Positions 26,616 to 35,400 of a stretch of 64,000 nt of DNA are shown one piece after another. The notes below the pieces were generated by a model, which saw nothing but the letters and a program-made list of their open reading frames with translations, made no database searches and was not told where the DNA came from. The DNA is from Chitinophagaceae bacterium UBA7600. Its GTDB lineage: Bacteria; Bacteroidota; Bacteroidia; Chitinophagales; Chitinophagaceae. Position numbers and translations under genes: made by a program. The DNA is taken from contig DLKC01000073.1 of assembly GCA_002478885.1 (NCBI GenBank), positions 62,001 to 126,000 on the forward strand, written 5' to 3'. Within the stretch, counting starts at the first letter, position 1, and each line of letters starts with the position of its first letter.

Positions 26616-27509
26616 TTGCAACCAGTAAATAAAAATAAAGCCTATCTCGCATTAACCGCTACCAGTCTTATCTGGGGCACCACATGGGTTGCCAGCAGAA
26701 TAGGAGTGGAAGATGTTCCGGGCTTACAGGTATCGTATTTAAGACAGTTCATTGCGGGCTGTCTTTTGCTTAGCTTTTATTTCATACGCGGTGAGAAATT
26801 ACCTACATGGCAGCAATTTCGCTGGTTATTTATCCTTTCTATTTTCATGTTTGTGTTGGCAAATGGTTTTAGTACCTGGAGTGTAAAATATATTCCCAGC
26901 GGCCTGGCCTCACTCATCAGCGCGCTTGCACCCATTTGTGTTGTGCTGATTGATCTGATTTTTTTCAGGCAACATAAAAACACACCGCTCACTTTTATCG
27001 GTTTAATCATCGGTTTTGCAGGTGTTGCATTGGTGTTTTACGAAAATGCTTTTCACGAACAACCCGAAGGATATATCTATGGCATTGTCTACGGGCTCAT
27101 CGCAATGATCGGCTGGAGCATCGGCACTATTTTCGTGTCACGCAACAAGTACAACATTAATCCTTATTATGCCATGGGTTGGCAAATGTTCCTTAGCTCG
27201 TTTATGATTTTTGCCATGGCCCGGTTTACCAACAACGACATTCCACTAAGCGATGTGCCACTCAAAACATGGGGAGCCATTGCCTATCTCATCATCATGG
27301 GTTCGGTACTTGCATTCGCGGCATTTATCTACTCAATCAAATATTTGCCCACCGCCATCGCGTCGTTGTATGCATACATAAATCCTATCATCGCGATGAT
27401 TGTCGGCTCCATCCTGCTTGACGAACCGTTTACGCTTAATTTATTATTTGGCGCTGTAATAACACTGGTAGGCGTTTACATTGTCAATTACAGTGTAAAG
27501 AAGGGATAG
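26616..27509 (+). CDS. EamA-family transporter (DMT superfamily)
   Basis: 297 residues with ten predicted membrane helices and two EamA repeats (about 10-142 and 155-293). The typical run LIWGTTWVASRIGV lies in helix 1, GLASLISALAPICVVLID in the first repeat and SLYAYINPIIAMIVGSILLDEPF in the second. It probably exports a small metabolite or amino acid; substrate unknown. No in-frame ATG lies near the family start, so I used the TTG at 26616. The gap to purH is only 21 bp, so co-transcription is likely. Confidence 0.88.
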   Translation: MQPVNKNKAYLALTATSLIWGTTWVASRIGVEDVPGLQVSYLRQFIAGCLLLSFYFIRGEKLPTWQQFRWLFILSIFMFVLANGFSTWSVKYIPSGLASLISALAPICVVLIDLIFFRQHKNTPLTFIGLIIGFAGVALVFYENAFHEQPEGYIYGIVYGLIAMIGWSIGTIFVSRNKYNINPYYAMGWQMFLSSFMIFAMARFTNNDIPLSDVPLKTWGAIAYLIIMGSVLAFAAFIYSIKYLPTAIASLYAYINPIIAMIVGSILLDEPFTLNLLFGAVITLVGVYIVNYSVKKG

Positions 27510-27510
27510 A

Positions 27511-27566
27511 TTTTGTACCCGGCTGTATTACTTTTAGGACACTTTTCTTGCGTCGCACTCTTCAAC
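27511..27566 (-). repeat. Dispersed intergenic repeat, type A copy
   Basis: TTTTGTACCCGGCTG, then TTGCGTCGCACTCTTCAAC. Starts 1 bp after the EamA stop. Confidence 0.87.
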
Positions 27567-27580
27567 GCCTGGCTCGTTAA

Positions 27581-28897
27581 TCAGCAGCCACAATCAAAAT
27601 TTTTGGCGATAAACGAAGCATACATATTGCGCCACGGCAGCCATTGCTTTTGCTGCGTGATAAAATGATTGTGAAAGATTGTGATCAGCTCGCCATTCAC
27701 AGATTTGATCACGTCATGATACTTTTGTAATTCTTCCGCAGCCTGCTCCGCAGAATAACGCTGCTCAAAGAAAGAGTTGGCTTCCATATAACAGAACGGG
27801 CGAATGATCAACTTTGTTTCCTTATCTGCCCCAAGGTCATACCAATAAAAAGCCGACGCCACAGAAGCCCTGAATCCATTGATGCTCCCATAACCCATGG
27901 AATGATCTTCTTTGATTCCATTTTCTAAAAGCAACCGATACGTTTCCGGCAAGTTCATTCGTATATAATGCTGCCGGCTTTTTGTAACCGGTTTCATCAT
28001 GATGCTTTGCAGCGCAGCTATTTCCTTTTTCAGTTCACCGGAATCATCGCCGCTTTGCCAGGATGGATGAATGCCTGTGTCGTATGTTTTCGAAATTGTC
28101 TTCACCAGTTTTTGCATGCCAGCGGAATAGGGGGCGATGCTTTTATCGTATCCTTTTCTTCGCGCCGCAAGTAGAAAAAAATAAAACGGCTGCAATGCAT
28201 ATTTTTTATGAAACGAATCAAGCCAGTCATAAGTATCAAAAGGATCATTGGTTTTACCTGCAGCCACTTTCATGCGCGCTGATAACTCACCCCACCTAAG
28301 GCTAAGCAATTCTTTTGCTGCGCCGGCAAGTTGTGTTGTTACAGGTTTGTATTTGTAAGCATATGCAATGTCAACATCATAGGTTGGCAGAAAGTTAAAC
28401 GATGCATGATCACTATTAAACGTTGCAAATTTTTGCTTTACAATTTTTACCAATTCGGTAAGCCAAATATTTATAAGAGGCAGTTGTAAAAATCTTTCTT
28501 TATATGCAAGGCTGTTCTCATGCGCATATCTCCCATACATATCTTTTTCATGGGGAAGGTATTCTTCATAACGACTAATCAAATAAAACGACGCCGCAAA
28601 TACATCAAAGGGTAGATCACCACCAGTTTGAAAGAACGTCGTAAGATTGTGCCATTGAACGCAACTGGTATTTTGTACTAGAATATTATTTTGAAAAAGC
28701 AATCCATGCGGCCTTATACAAATTTCATTTGCGACGATCGGCTGTTCACTATAATTGAACTTTACCGCATCTGCATTAATGTAGGTTGTTCTGTCGCTGG
28801 TAATAATAATTGCATCATCACTGATTCGCCGGCTGAAAAAATCAATGATATAGGAGAGCCTGTTACTTGTTTGCTGTGAGTAGAGAATTATATTCAT
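27581..28897 (-). CDS. Polysaccharide deacetylase-like protein with DUF7033-type N-terminus
   Basis: 438 residues, without a signal peptide. The C-terminal half shows the NodB-like barrel: FLPTYDVDIAY (about residues 167-177) with the metal-binding TYDxD motif, then TGIHPSWQSG and SMGYGSINGFRAS. The N-terminal ~150 residues match the DUF7033 segment seen in Bacteroidota relatives. It may modify cell-surface or exopolysaccharide sugars, but the catalytic set differs from typical deacetylases, so activity is uncertain. It is flanked by repeats on both sides. Confidence 0.8.
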   Translation of the reverse strand: MNIILYSQQTSNRLSYIIDFFSRRISDDAIIITSDRTTYINADAVKFNYSEQPIVANEICIRPHGLLFQNNILVQNTSCVQWHNLTTFFQTGGDLPFDVFAASFYLISRYEEYLPHEKDMYGRYAHENSLAYKERFLQLPLINIWLTELVKIVKQKFATFNSDHASFNFLPTYDVDIAYAYKYKPVTTQLAGAAKELLSLRWGELSARMKVAAGKTNDPFDTYDWLDSFHKKYALQPFYFFLLAARRKGYDKSIAPYSAGMQKLVKTISKTYDTGIHPSWQSGDDSGELKKEIAALQSIMMKPVTKSRQHYIRMNLPETYRLLLENGIKEDHSMGYGSINGFRASVASAFYWYDLGADKETKLIIRPFCYMEANSFFEQRYSAEQAAEELQKYHDVIKSVNGELITIFHNHFITQQKQWLPWRNMYASFIAKNFDCGC

Positions 28898-28925
28898 TCA
28901 ACAGATGATGAATAAAGATAAGGAA

Positions 28926-28992
28926 GTACAAGTGAGTGACACAATCCCATACATACGGCAATGACCAACAAACAAAAAGCCGCCAACAAAAA
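28926..28992 (+). repeat. Dispersed intergenic repeat, type B copy
   Basis: GTACAAGTGAGTGACACAAT, then AGCCGCCAACAAAAA. It ends immediately next to the lutB stop codon, with no hairpin between. Confidence 0.87.
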
Positions 28993-30369
28993 TTATTTTC
29001 CTTCCTGTTCCTTCCACATTTCATTGAACGTCTTCTGGCTGAAATCAAGGTTGCTCCTATGTGTTGTCCATCCTTTAAAAACTTTGTTCACTACCCAGTT
29101 CTTTAAGTTGCCGCTGCCCATATTCATCATGCCACGGTTAAGGCTGGCACGCTTCCACACTTTCCATGCAGCTCTTTCGGCAAATGTACTGATGCCTTGC
29201 TCCACAGCTTCATGGCGATTTTCGAGTAACAGCTCATGAAGATTTATTTTGACGGCACAAACCTCTGTGCAATTGCCGCATAACGACGATGCATAACTCA
29301 GGTGTTTGTAATCGCCCATGTCTTTCAGATGCGGTGTGATCACACTGCCAATCGGACCGCTGTAGGTTGTTTCATAACTGTGACCACCAATGTTTTTATA
29401 TACCGGGCACGCGTTTAAACACGCTCCGCAACGAATACAGTACAGAGCTTCTCTTTCACGCGGATTGGCAAGCAGGTTTGTTCTGCCGTTGTCGAGCAAT
29501 ATCACATACATTTCATCGGGGCCATCGCTTTCACCCTGTTGACGCGGGCCGCTGATGATAGAATTATAAACCGTTACCTGCTGGCCTGTTCCAAACGTTG
29601 CAAGAAGTGGCCAAAACAGTGCAAGATCATTCATGGAAGGAATCACTTTTTCTATGCCGGTAATTGCAATATGTGTCTTCGGCCACGCGCAACTCAGCCG
29701 TGCATTGCCTTCATTTTCGGTAACGGCGATGCCACCGATATCGGCGACAATAAAATTGGCACCGGTAATACCTATTTCGGCCTGTACATATTTTTCCCTC
29801 AGCTTTTGCCTTGCAACAAGTGTAAGTTGTTCGGGCGTCAACCCGGGCTGCACACCCAGTTTTTCTGCAAATAATTTAGCCACATCTTCTTTGCTTTTGT
29901 GCATTGCCGGCGTAACAATATGGTAAGGCGGTTCCCCATCAAGCTGCTGAATATATTCACCAAGGTCGGTCTCTACACTTTCTACACCAATCGTTTCCAG
30001 ATATTCATTCAAGTGAATCTCCTCGGTAACCATGCTCTTACTTTTCACAATAGTTTTGCACCCCTTCGCTTTACAAATTCTGCCAATCTCTTTCAATGCA
30101 TCTTCTGCCGTTTCTGCCCAAATAACTTTTGCGCCACGAAGCGAAATTCTCTTTTCAAACTCTTCAAGATATTTGTCCAGGTTTTCCAGGGCACGCCATT
30201 TCGCATTTTTTGCCTTTTCCCGGGCCAGTGAAACATCGCTGAACTGCAATTTGCCCTGCGGCACTACAGCATTGTACTTGGATATATTGAAATTGATCTT
30301 GCGCCTGTGTTCGAGGTCGGCGGCCTTTATTGTACTCTTAGCTATAAATGACGATGAAGCGTGTGACAT
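28993..30369 (-). CDS. lutB: Lactate-utilisation iron-sulfur protein LutB
   Basis: 458 residues. The LUD domain (about 60-300, with KSKSMVTEEIHLNEYLE and GITGANFIVADIGGIAVTENEGN) is followed by two [4Fe-4S] clusters: C311, C314, C317, C321 and C364, C367, C371. LutB acts with LutA and LutC in L-lactate oxidation coupled to the membrane. Here neither lutA nor lutC is adjacent on either side, so the gene may be separated from its partners. The C-terminal ~60 residues form a helical tail. Confidence 0.93.
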   Translation of the reverse strand: MSHASSSFIAKSTIKAADLEHRRKINFNISKYNAVVPQGKLQFSDVSLAREKAKNAKWRALENLDKYLEEFEKRISLRGAKVIWAETAEDALKEIGRICKAKGCKTIVKSKSMVTEEIHLNEYLETIGVESVETDLGEYIQQLDGEPPYHIVTPAMHKSKEDVAKLFAEKLGVQPGLTPEQLTLVARQKLREKYVQAEIGITGANFIVADIGGIAVTENEGNARLSCAWPKTHIAITGIEKVIPSMNDLALFWPLLATFGTGQQVTVYNSIISGPRQQGESDGPDEMYVILLDNGRTNLLANPREREALYCIRCGACLNACPVYKNIGGHSYETTYSGPIGSVITPHLKDMGDYKHLSYASSLCGNCTEVCAVKINLHELLLENRHEAVEQGISTFAERAAWKVWKRASLNRGMMNMGSGNLKNWVVNKVFKGWTTHRSNLDFSQKTFNEMWKEQEGK

Positions 30370-30435
30370 ATTCCCCTTTTAAAAGATGATGCAAAGAAAA
30401 CGCATTGTTCAATTGTGTTGCTGTTCCAAAGGCTG

Positions 30436-30490
30436 TTTTTTGATACCAGCTTCTGAACAGGTGGCATCGTCCCTTGCGTCGCAATCCTTT
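30436..30490 (-). repeat. Dispersed intergenic repeat, type A copy
   Basis: TTTTTTGATACCAGC, GGCATCGTCCC, then TTGCGTCGCAATCCTTTC. The CTTGTAC end is decayed. It sits between two minus-strand genes with its CCGG-side end toward the lutB start. Confidence 0.78.
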
Positions 30491-30615
30491 CATCCGCAGA
30501 ATAAGATTGAACAATTTCATTTTCCAACACACACAAATTATGCAAAAACATTCGGGCGTGATGCATCCATTCATGATATGCTATCGTGAACAACGATGTT
30601 TTTATCATCCCCACC

Positions 30616-31515
30616 TTATTTAAATGCGGGATGAAACTGTTGCAGCGTAGATCGTAGAAAATCACGGTCGAGGTGCGTGTATATTTCTGTAGTGGTAATG
30701 CTTTCATGGCCCAGCATTTCCTGTACTGCCCGAAGGTCTGCGCCACCCTCGACCAGGTGTGTGGCAAAAGAATGTCGCAAAGTGTGCGGAGAGATGTTCT
30801 TTGTAATACCAGCTTTTTTCGCCAGATCTTTAATGATGTAAAAGATCATCACGCGGCTAAGGCTTTTTCCACGGTAATTTAAAAACAGTATGTCGCCAAA
30901 TCCCGGCTGCACCGGTTGATGTACTCGAATGCTATGCTTATAAATATTGATCTGTTTAATTGCCTCCTGGCCAATAGGCACGAGTCTTTCTTTATCGCCT
31001 TTACCGATTACCCGAATAAAGCCAACATCAAGATAAAGACAGCTTATTTTAAGGCTTACCGCTTCGCTCACACGCAATCCGCAACTGTACATGGTTTCCA
31101 TGATCGCTTTATTGCGCCCTCCATCGGGCCGGCTAAGATCGATCGCCGCAATCATACGCTCAATCTCATCAAATGCCAGTACGTCAGGCAGCGCACGTTT
31201 TAATTTTGGTGCCTCAAGCAAGGTTGTCGGGTCTGCTGTCACCAACTGCTCTGTAAGGCAATACTTATAAAAGCCGCGAATGCCCGAAATAATTCTTGCC
31301 TGCGATGCTGGCGTCATCCCAAGTTCGCCTACCCACTTTATAAAATGTTGCAGCGTTAGCAAATCCAGTTGTTCCGGAGCTTTCAGATTGCCTGAAGCCT
31401 GCAGGTATTCGGTAAGTTTGTCAACATCGTGCAGGTAGGCCTCAACAGAATTATCACTTAATGATTTCTCCAATTGCAGGTAAGCCTTAAATCCTTTTTT
31501 GTATGCATCCCACAT
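30616..31515 (-). CDS. xerD: Site-specific tyrosine recombinase XerD
   Basis: 299 residues. N-terminal SAM-like DNA-binding domain (1-105) and C-terminal catalytic domain (110-299). The full catalytic set is present: R148, K172, H244, R247, H270 and nucleophile Y279 (in TTEIYTHLD). XerD with XerC resolves chromosome dimers at dif. It stands alone on the minus strand. No integron or phage attachment site is seen next to it, so this is the housekeeping enzyme. Assignment as XerD over XerC is by overall resemblance. Confidence 0.93.
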   Translation of the reverse strand: MWDAYKKGFKAYLQLEKSLSDNSVEAYLHDVDKLTEYLQASGNLKAPEQLDLLTLQHFIKWVGELGMTPASQARIISGIRGFYKYCLTEQLVTADPTTLLEAPKLKRALPDVLAFDEIERMIAAIDLSRPDGGRNKAIMETMYSCGLRVSEAVSLKISCLYLDVGFIRVIGKGDKERLVPIGQEAIKQINIYKHSIRVHQPVQPGFGDILFLNYRGKSLSRVMIFYIIKDLAKKAGITKNISPHTLRHSFATHLVEGGADLRAVQEMLGHESITTTEIYTHLDRDFLRSTLQQFHPAFK

Positions 31516-31724
31516 AATGTGAAGTTAATCGCTGAAAGGAAAATGTACTGCAGAAAAATTTTGTTAGCAGCCCCTGACTTTCGCGCTGTACCTGCTATGT
31601 TAATCCGCGCAGGCAGATCGCTGTAAGACTGCATTTGTATGATTTTATGTGTCCATATCTTTTTTTAGGCACTATCATTTAAACAGTTATTTTCGCTGAA
31701 CTCAAAAATTATTCTAATTTATTC

Positions 31725-32234
31725 ATGCCAGTTATGCAGCCGGTTAACCTGAGATCGTTCAAACAAAAAGTGAGACATCACGGAAAGACTTTCAAAAGAT
31801 ATCTCGGAAAAATCGGGCGAAAATTTCCACGCCAGTTAGACCAGCTTGCGGAAGAGGTTAGCCCTCAAGTATGGGAAGAAATTGATTGTCTTTCATGCGC
31901 CAATTGCTGCAAAACAATGACGCCGACCTTTACGCCTAAAGACCTCAAACGTATCTCAGCCCATCTTGAAATGAGCGTTTCGGAGTTTAAAGAAAAGTGG
32001 TTGTATTATGACAAGAAAGACAAAGATTGGATGAATGTAAAACAACCTTGCCAGTTTCTTGATCTCAGCTCGAACCTATGCAGCATATATGAGGTGCGGC
32101 CAACAGACTGCGCCGGTTTTCCTCATTTGGTGAGAAAGAAAATGGTTGACTATATTCATGTTCATCAACAAAACATTTCTTACTGTCCTGCCACTTATAA
32201 AATGGTGGAAAAGATGATGGAAAAACTGGCCTAA
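31725..32234 (+). CDS. YkgJ-family cysteine cluster protein
   Basis: 169 residues. A cysteine cluster CLSCANCC (C55, C58, C61, C62) and later single cysteines in KQPCQFLD, NLCSIYEVRPTDCAGFP and ISYCPATY match the YkgJ family, thought to bind zinc or an iron-sulfur cluster. Function is unknown. The first ~45 residues are basic and likely unstructured. Confidence 0.9.
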   Translation: MPVMQPVNLRSFKQKVRHHGKTFKRYLGKIGRKFPRQLDQLAEEVSPQVWEEIDCLSCANCCKTMTPTFTPKDLKRISAHLEMSVSEFKEKWLYYDKKDKDWMNVKQPCQFLDLSSNLCSIYEVRPTDCAGFPHLVRKKMVDYIHVHQQNISYCPATYKMVEKMMEKLA

Positions 32235-32286
32235 AAAACTACACCTGCCAATTCCAGCAATAAGAAAGCTGCCACACGCACTTCTG

Positions 32287-32341
32287 TTGAAGCGTGCGAC
32301 GCAAGGGACGATGCCAATTGTACCAGCGCCCGGACAAAAAA
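32287..32341 (+). repeat. Dispersed intergenic repeat, type A copy
   Basis: TTGAAGCGTGCGACGCAAGG, GACGATGCCA, then CGCCCGGACAAAAAA. It lies beside the terminator shared by the converging genes. Confidence 0.87.
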
Positions 32342-32357
32342 CTTTTTTTGTGGGTAA

Positions 32358-32394
32358 AATAAAAAACCTGCCGTTACTCATGACAGGTTTTTGT
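32358..32394. terminator. Terminator between YkgJ gene and the T9SS surface protein
   Basis: Stem AACCTG-c / g-CAGGTT around CCGTTACTCATGA, with T-runs on both strands. It can serve both converging genes. Confidence 0.75.
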
Positions 32395-32413
32395 GTAGCA
32401 GTTGGTGACGAAC

Positions 32414-35400
32414 TTACTTTTCTTTATACAATTTTATAGTGCGCACATCGGCATCGGTGATGAGCCTTACGATGTACATTGCATTGGCATATTTGCTTAC
32501 ATCGATCTGTAAATTGTTTTCCCCTTCAACTGTTATACCACTTCTCTTTAGTACAGCCTGGCCTTTAATATCTGTGATCACCAGCTCGTATTTTACGTCG
32601 GCCTTGGGGCTGTTGAATGAAATATTGCTGATTGACTGTGCCGGATTGGGATAAGCTTTAAGATAAGGCACTGAATCGGTTTCGACTTTTAATGGCTTGT
32701 AAGCAAACGCCGCAGCATTAACGGTAACCGGCAACACGCCCGTAGGGGCAACACCACAGGCATTGCTCACCACCACACTAACATTTCCGCTCGTGCTTCC
32801 AAACCTTACGCGGATGCGGTTGGTGCCTTGTCCGCTGGTGATGCTTGAACCTACCGGAACTGTCCATGTAAAAGTGATATTTGCTGCAGCCGGTAAACTG
32901 TAAGTAACGCCGCTTTGGCCTGCCGTGACCGCAGTTGGTCCTTTTATAGAAGAGGATGGATTGGGAGCAACTGCGTAAAGTGTTCCGTTTCTGCTGGTAC
33001 CTGATCCACAACTATTATTGGCCCGGACAGATATTTGAGCCGTACTGAATGATGCGGGCACGCCAATTATGGCCGACCTGCCGTTATTCTGAACAACAGA
33101 GAAACCTGCCGGAACCGTCCAGGTATATGATGTAGCGGTAGCCACGTCTTTTACAGAATATGTGAAGTTTCCACCACCACAGAGATTGAATGTTGTGCCT
33201 GAAATAGTGGCTGGTCTCGCAGGCGCTGTGCCTGTTCCTGCAGCGATATTGCCGGAAGTTACAGCAGTGCAATTGCGGGTGTCTTTCACCGTGAAATTGT
33301 AGCTACCTGCCCCAACGGTGAACAAACCTGTACCTGTATATGATCCGGAACCACCTGTTGCCGACACTGTAACTGTTGTTGTACCGCCAACGCAGGTAAT
33401 GACGCCTGCCAAAGAGCTTGCCTGTAGTGTTGTTTCATCTATCTGCCCGTTGCAGTTATCGTCAATACCATTTCCACAAATTTCAACAGCACCGGGATTA
33501 ACATTGGAATTGTTATCATTACAATCCGTGCTATTTGATACATAGCCTGTTGGAGCTATGCCGGTATAATTGGTGACAAAATCGGCCACATTGCCATAAG
33601 TATCTCCATCCTGGTCGCGATAAAAAGTATATACTGTGCATCCTTCATCTACCTGGCCATTACAGTTATCGTCAATGCCGTTTCCACAGATTTCGATAGC
33701 GCCGGGGTTTACATTTGCATTGTTATCGTTGCAGTCGGTGCTGTTTGTAACATAACCAGTTGGTGCAATACCAGTATAATTGGTAACAAAGTCTGCAACA
33801 TTTCCATAGGTATCCCCATCCTGGTCTCGGAAAAAGGTAAATAAACTACAACCCTCATCTATCTGGCCATCACAGTTATCGTCAATGCCATTTCCACAGA
33901 TCTCAATTGCCCCGGGATGTACCAAAACCGCATTATCGTTACAATCTGTATTGTCAGTTACATAACCAGAGGGAGCGCCTGCGCAAGTGATAACAGAAAC
34001 ATTTGGGTTGCCATAGCCATCCCCGTCATTATCCTGGTAATAAGTAATGTTAGTATTTACGGCAACTTCAGTTGAAGCGGTGGCGGAGCAGCCGGCACCG
34101 GAAGTTACTGTCAACTTATAAGTGGTAGTGATTGCCGGAATAACGTTGATTGGGTTTTGCAATGCAGAAGTAAATCCGGCAGGTGTTGAAGTCCATGCAA
34201 ATGTATTTGCAGATGGCGTGCCCGTTACCGATATATTATCGACTGCCCAATAATCGCCGAAGTCTGAGTTATAGCGGAACCTAATCTTTACCAGTTGATT
34301 TTTGTAGGCATTCAGATTGATAACATCATTTGCGAATGAGGCTTCGGTACCCTGATCGCTATTCCATGTACGGAGTACTGTCCAGGATGCGCCACTATTG
34401 TTAGATATTTCCACCCTGGCAATATCTGCCGCACTAAACCACGAAAAATGATGATAATAACTCAGGTTAACATCAGTATAGCCGGTAAGTGCGAAAGAAG
34501 GAGACTCAAGAATGGTTTCTGTTGATATGCCAGCTCCCTGCTCATCACTGTTGCTTAAGTAAAACTGACTGTTATCATTGCTATGAAATGTAGTGTTTGT
34601 GCCTGCATAACTATACCCGTCTGGTCTTAATGTCCATGCGGCATTTGCAAAATCTGCGCCTACTGAATTATTGATTTTTATCCACGCATTGCTGGCACCG
34701 TTAAAATTTTCGCTGAGGATAGTTGCACCGGCTGTATTTCCGTCGCCAAAAAGATTCACAGAATTGCCAGCGCATACTGACGACACGTTCGCCGATGCGT
34801 TTACAGAACCCGGCAAAGCGTTTACAACAACTGTTACGCTGGAGGCTGCACTGCAGCCTGATGCGTTGGTCGCAGTTACTGAGTAAATAGTAGTAGATGC
34901 CGGAGAAACATTTATTGTTTGATCCGTTGAGGCATTATTCCAGCTCCATGTAACTGCAGTTCCACCATTTTCAGTGAGTGTTGCATTTGAGCCGGCGCAT
35001 ATGTTCACTGCAGAAGCAATGATATCTGCATTTATAACACTAACGTTAACCGGAACTACATTTGAATAGCCAGTTGCAGCTGTTGCTGCGCAGGCAACTT
35101 TAAGCCTGTAATAGGTTGTTGTGCTAATTGTTCCGGAGGAAGCTGACGCATAATACAACGATGAAGCCGCCAGCGTATGAACATCCGAAGCAAAATTATC
35201 TGACGAATACTCCCATGTGTATGACGAAGAAGCCCCGCTGGAAAAACCAGAAGCAGAAAGATTGGCTGAACCAGAATTACACAGGCTGTTTACCGAAGCG
35301 GTTACCACACCGGCATTAGCATTTGTGCAAGCGGTTAGCGAATACTCATCTGCGCCGATATCAGGCGTTGATGCATTACGGGATTCGCCATCGATATCGT

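Noticed and set aside
30616..31515. XerD as the integrase of a mobile element
   Set aside because: Sequence is of the housekeeping type and there are no attachment repeats, cargo or tRNA target next to it.
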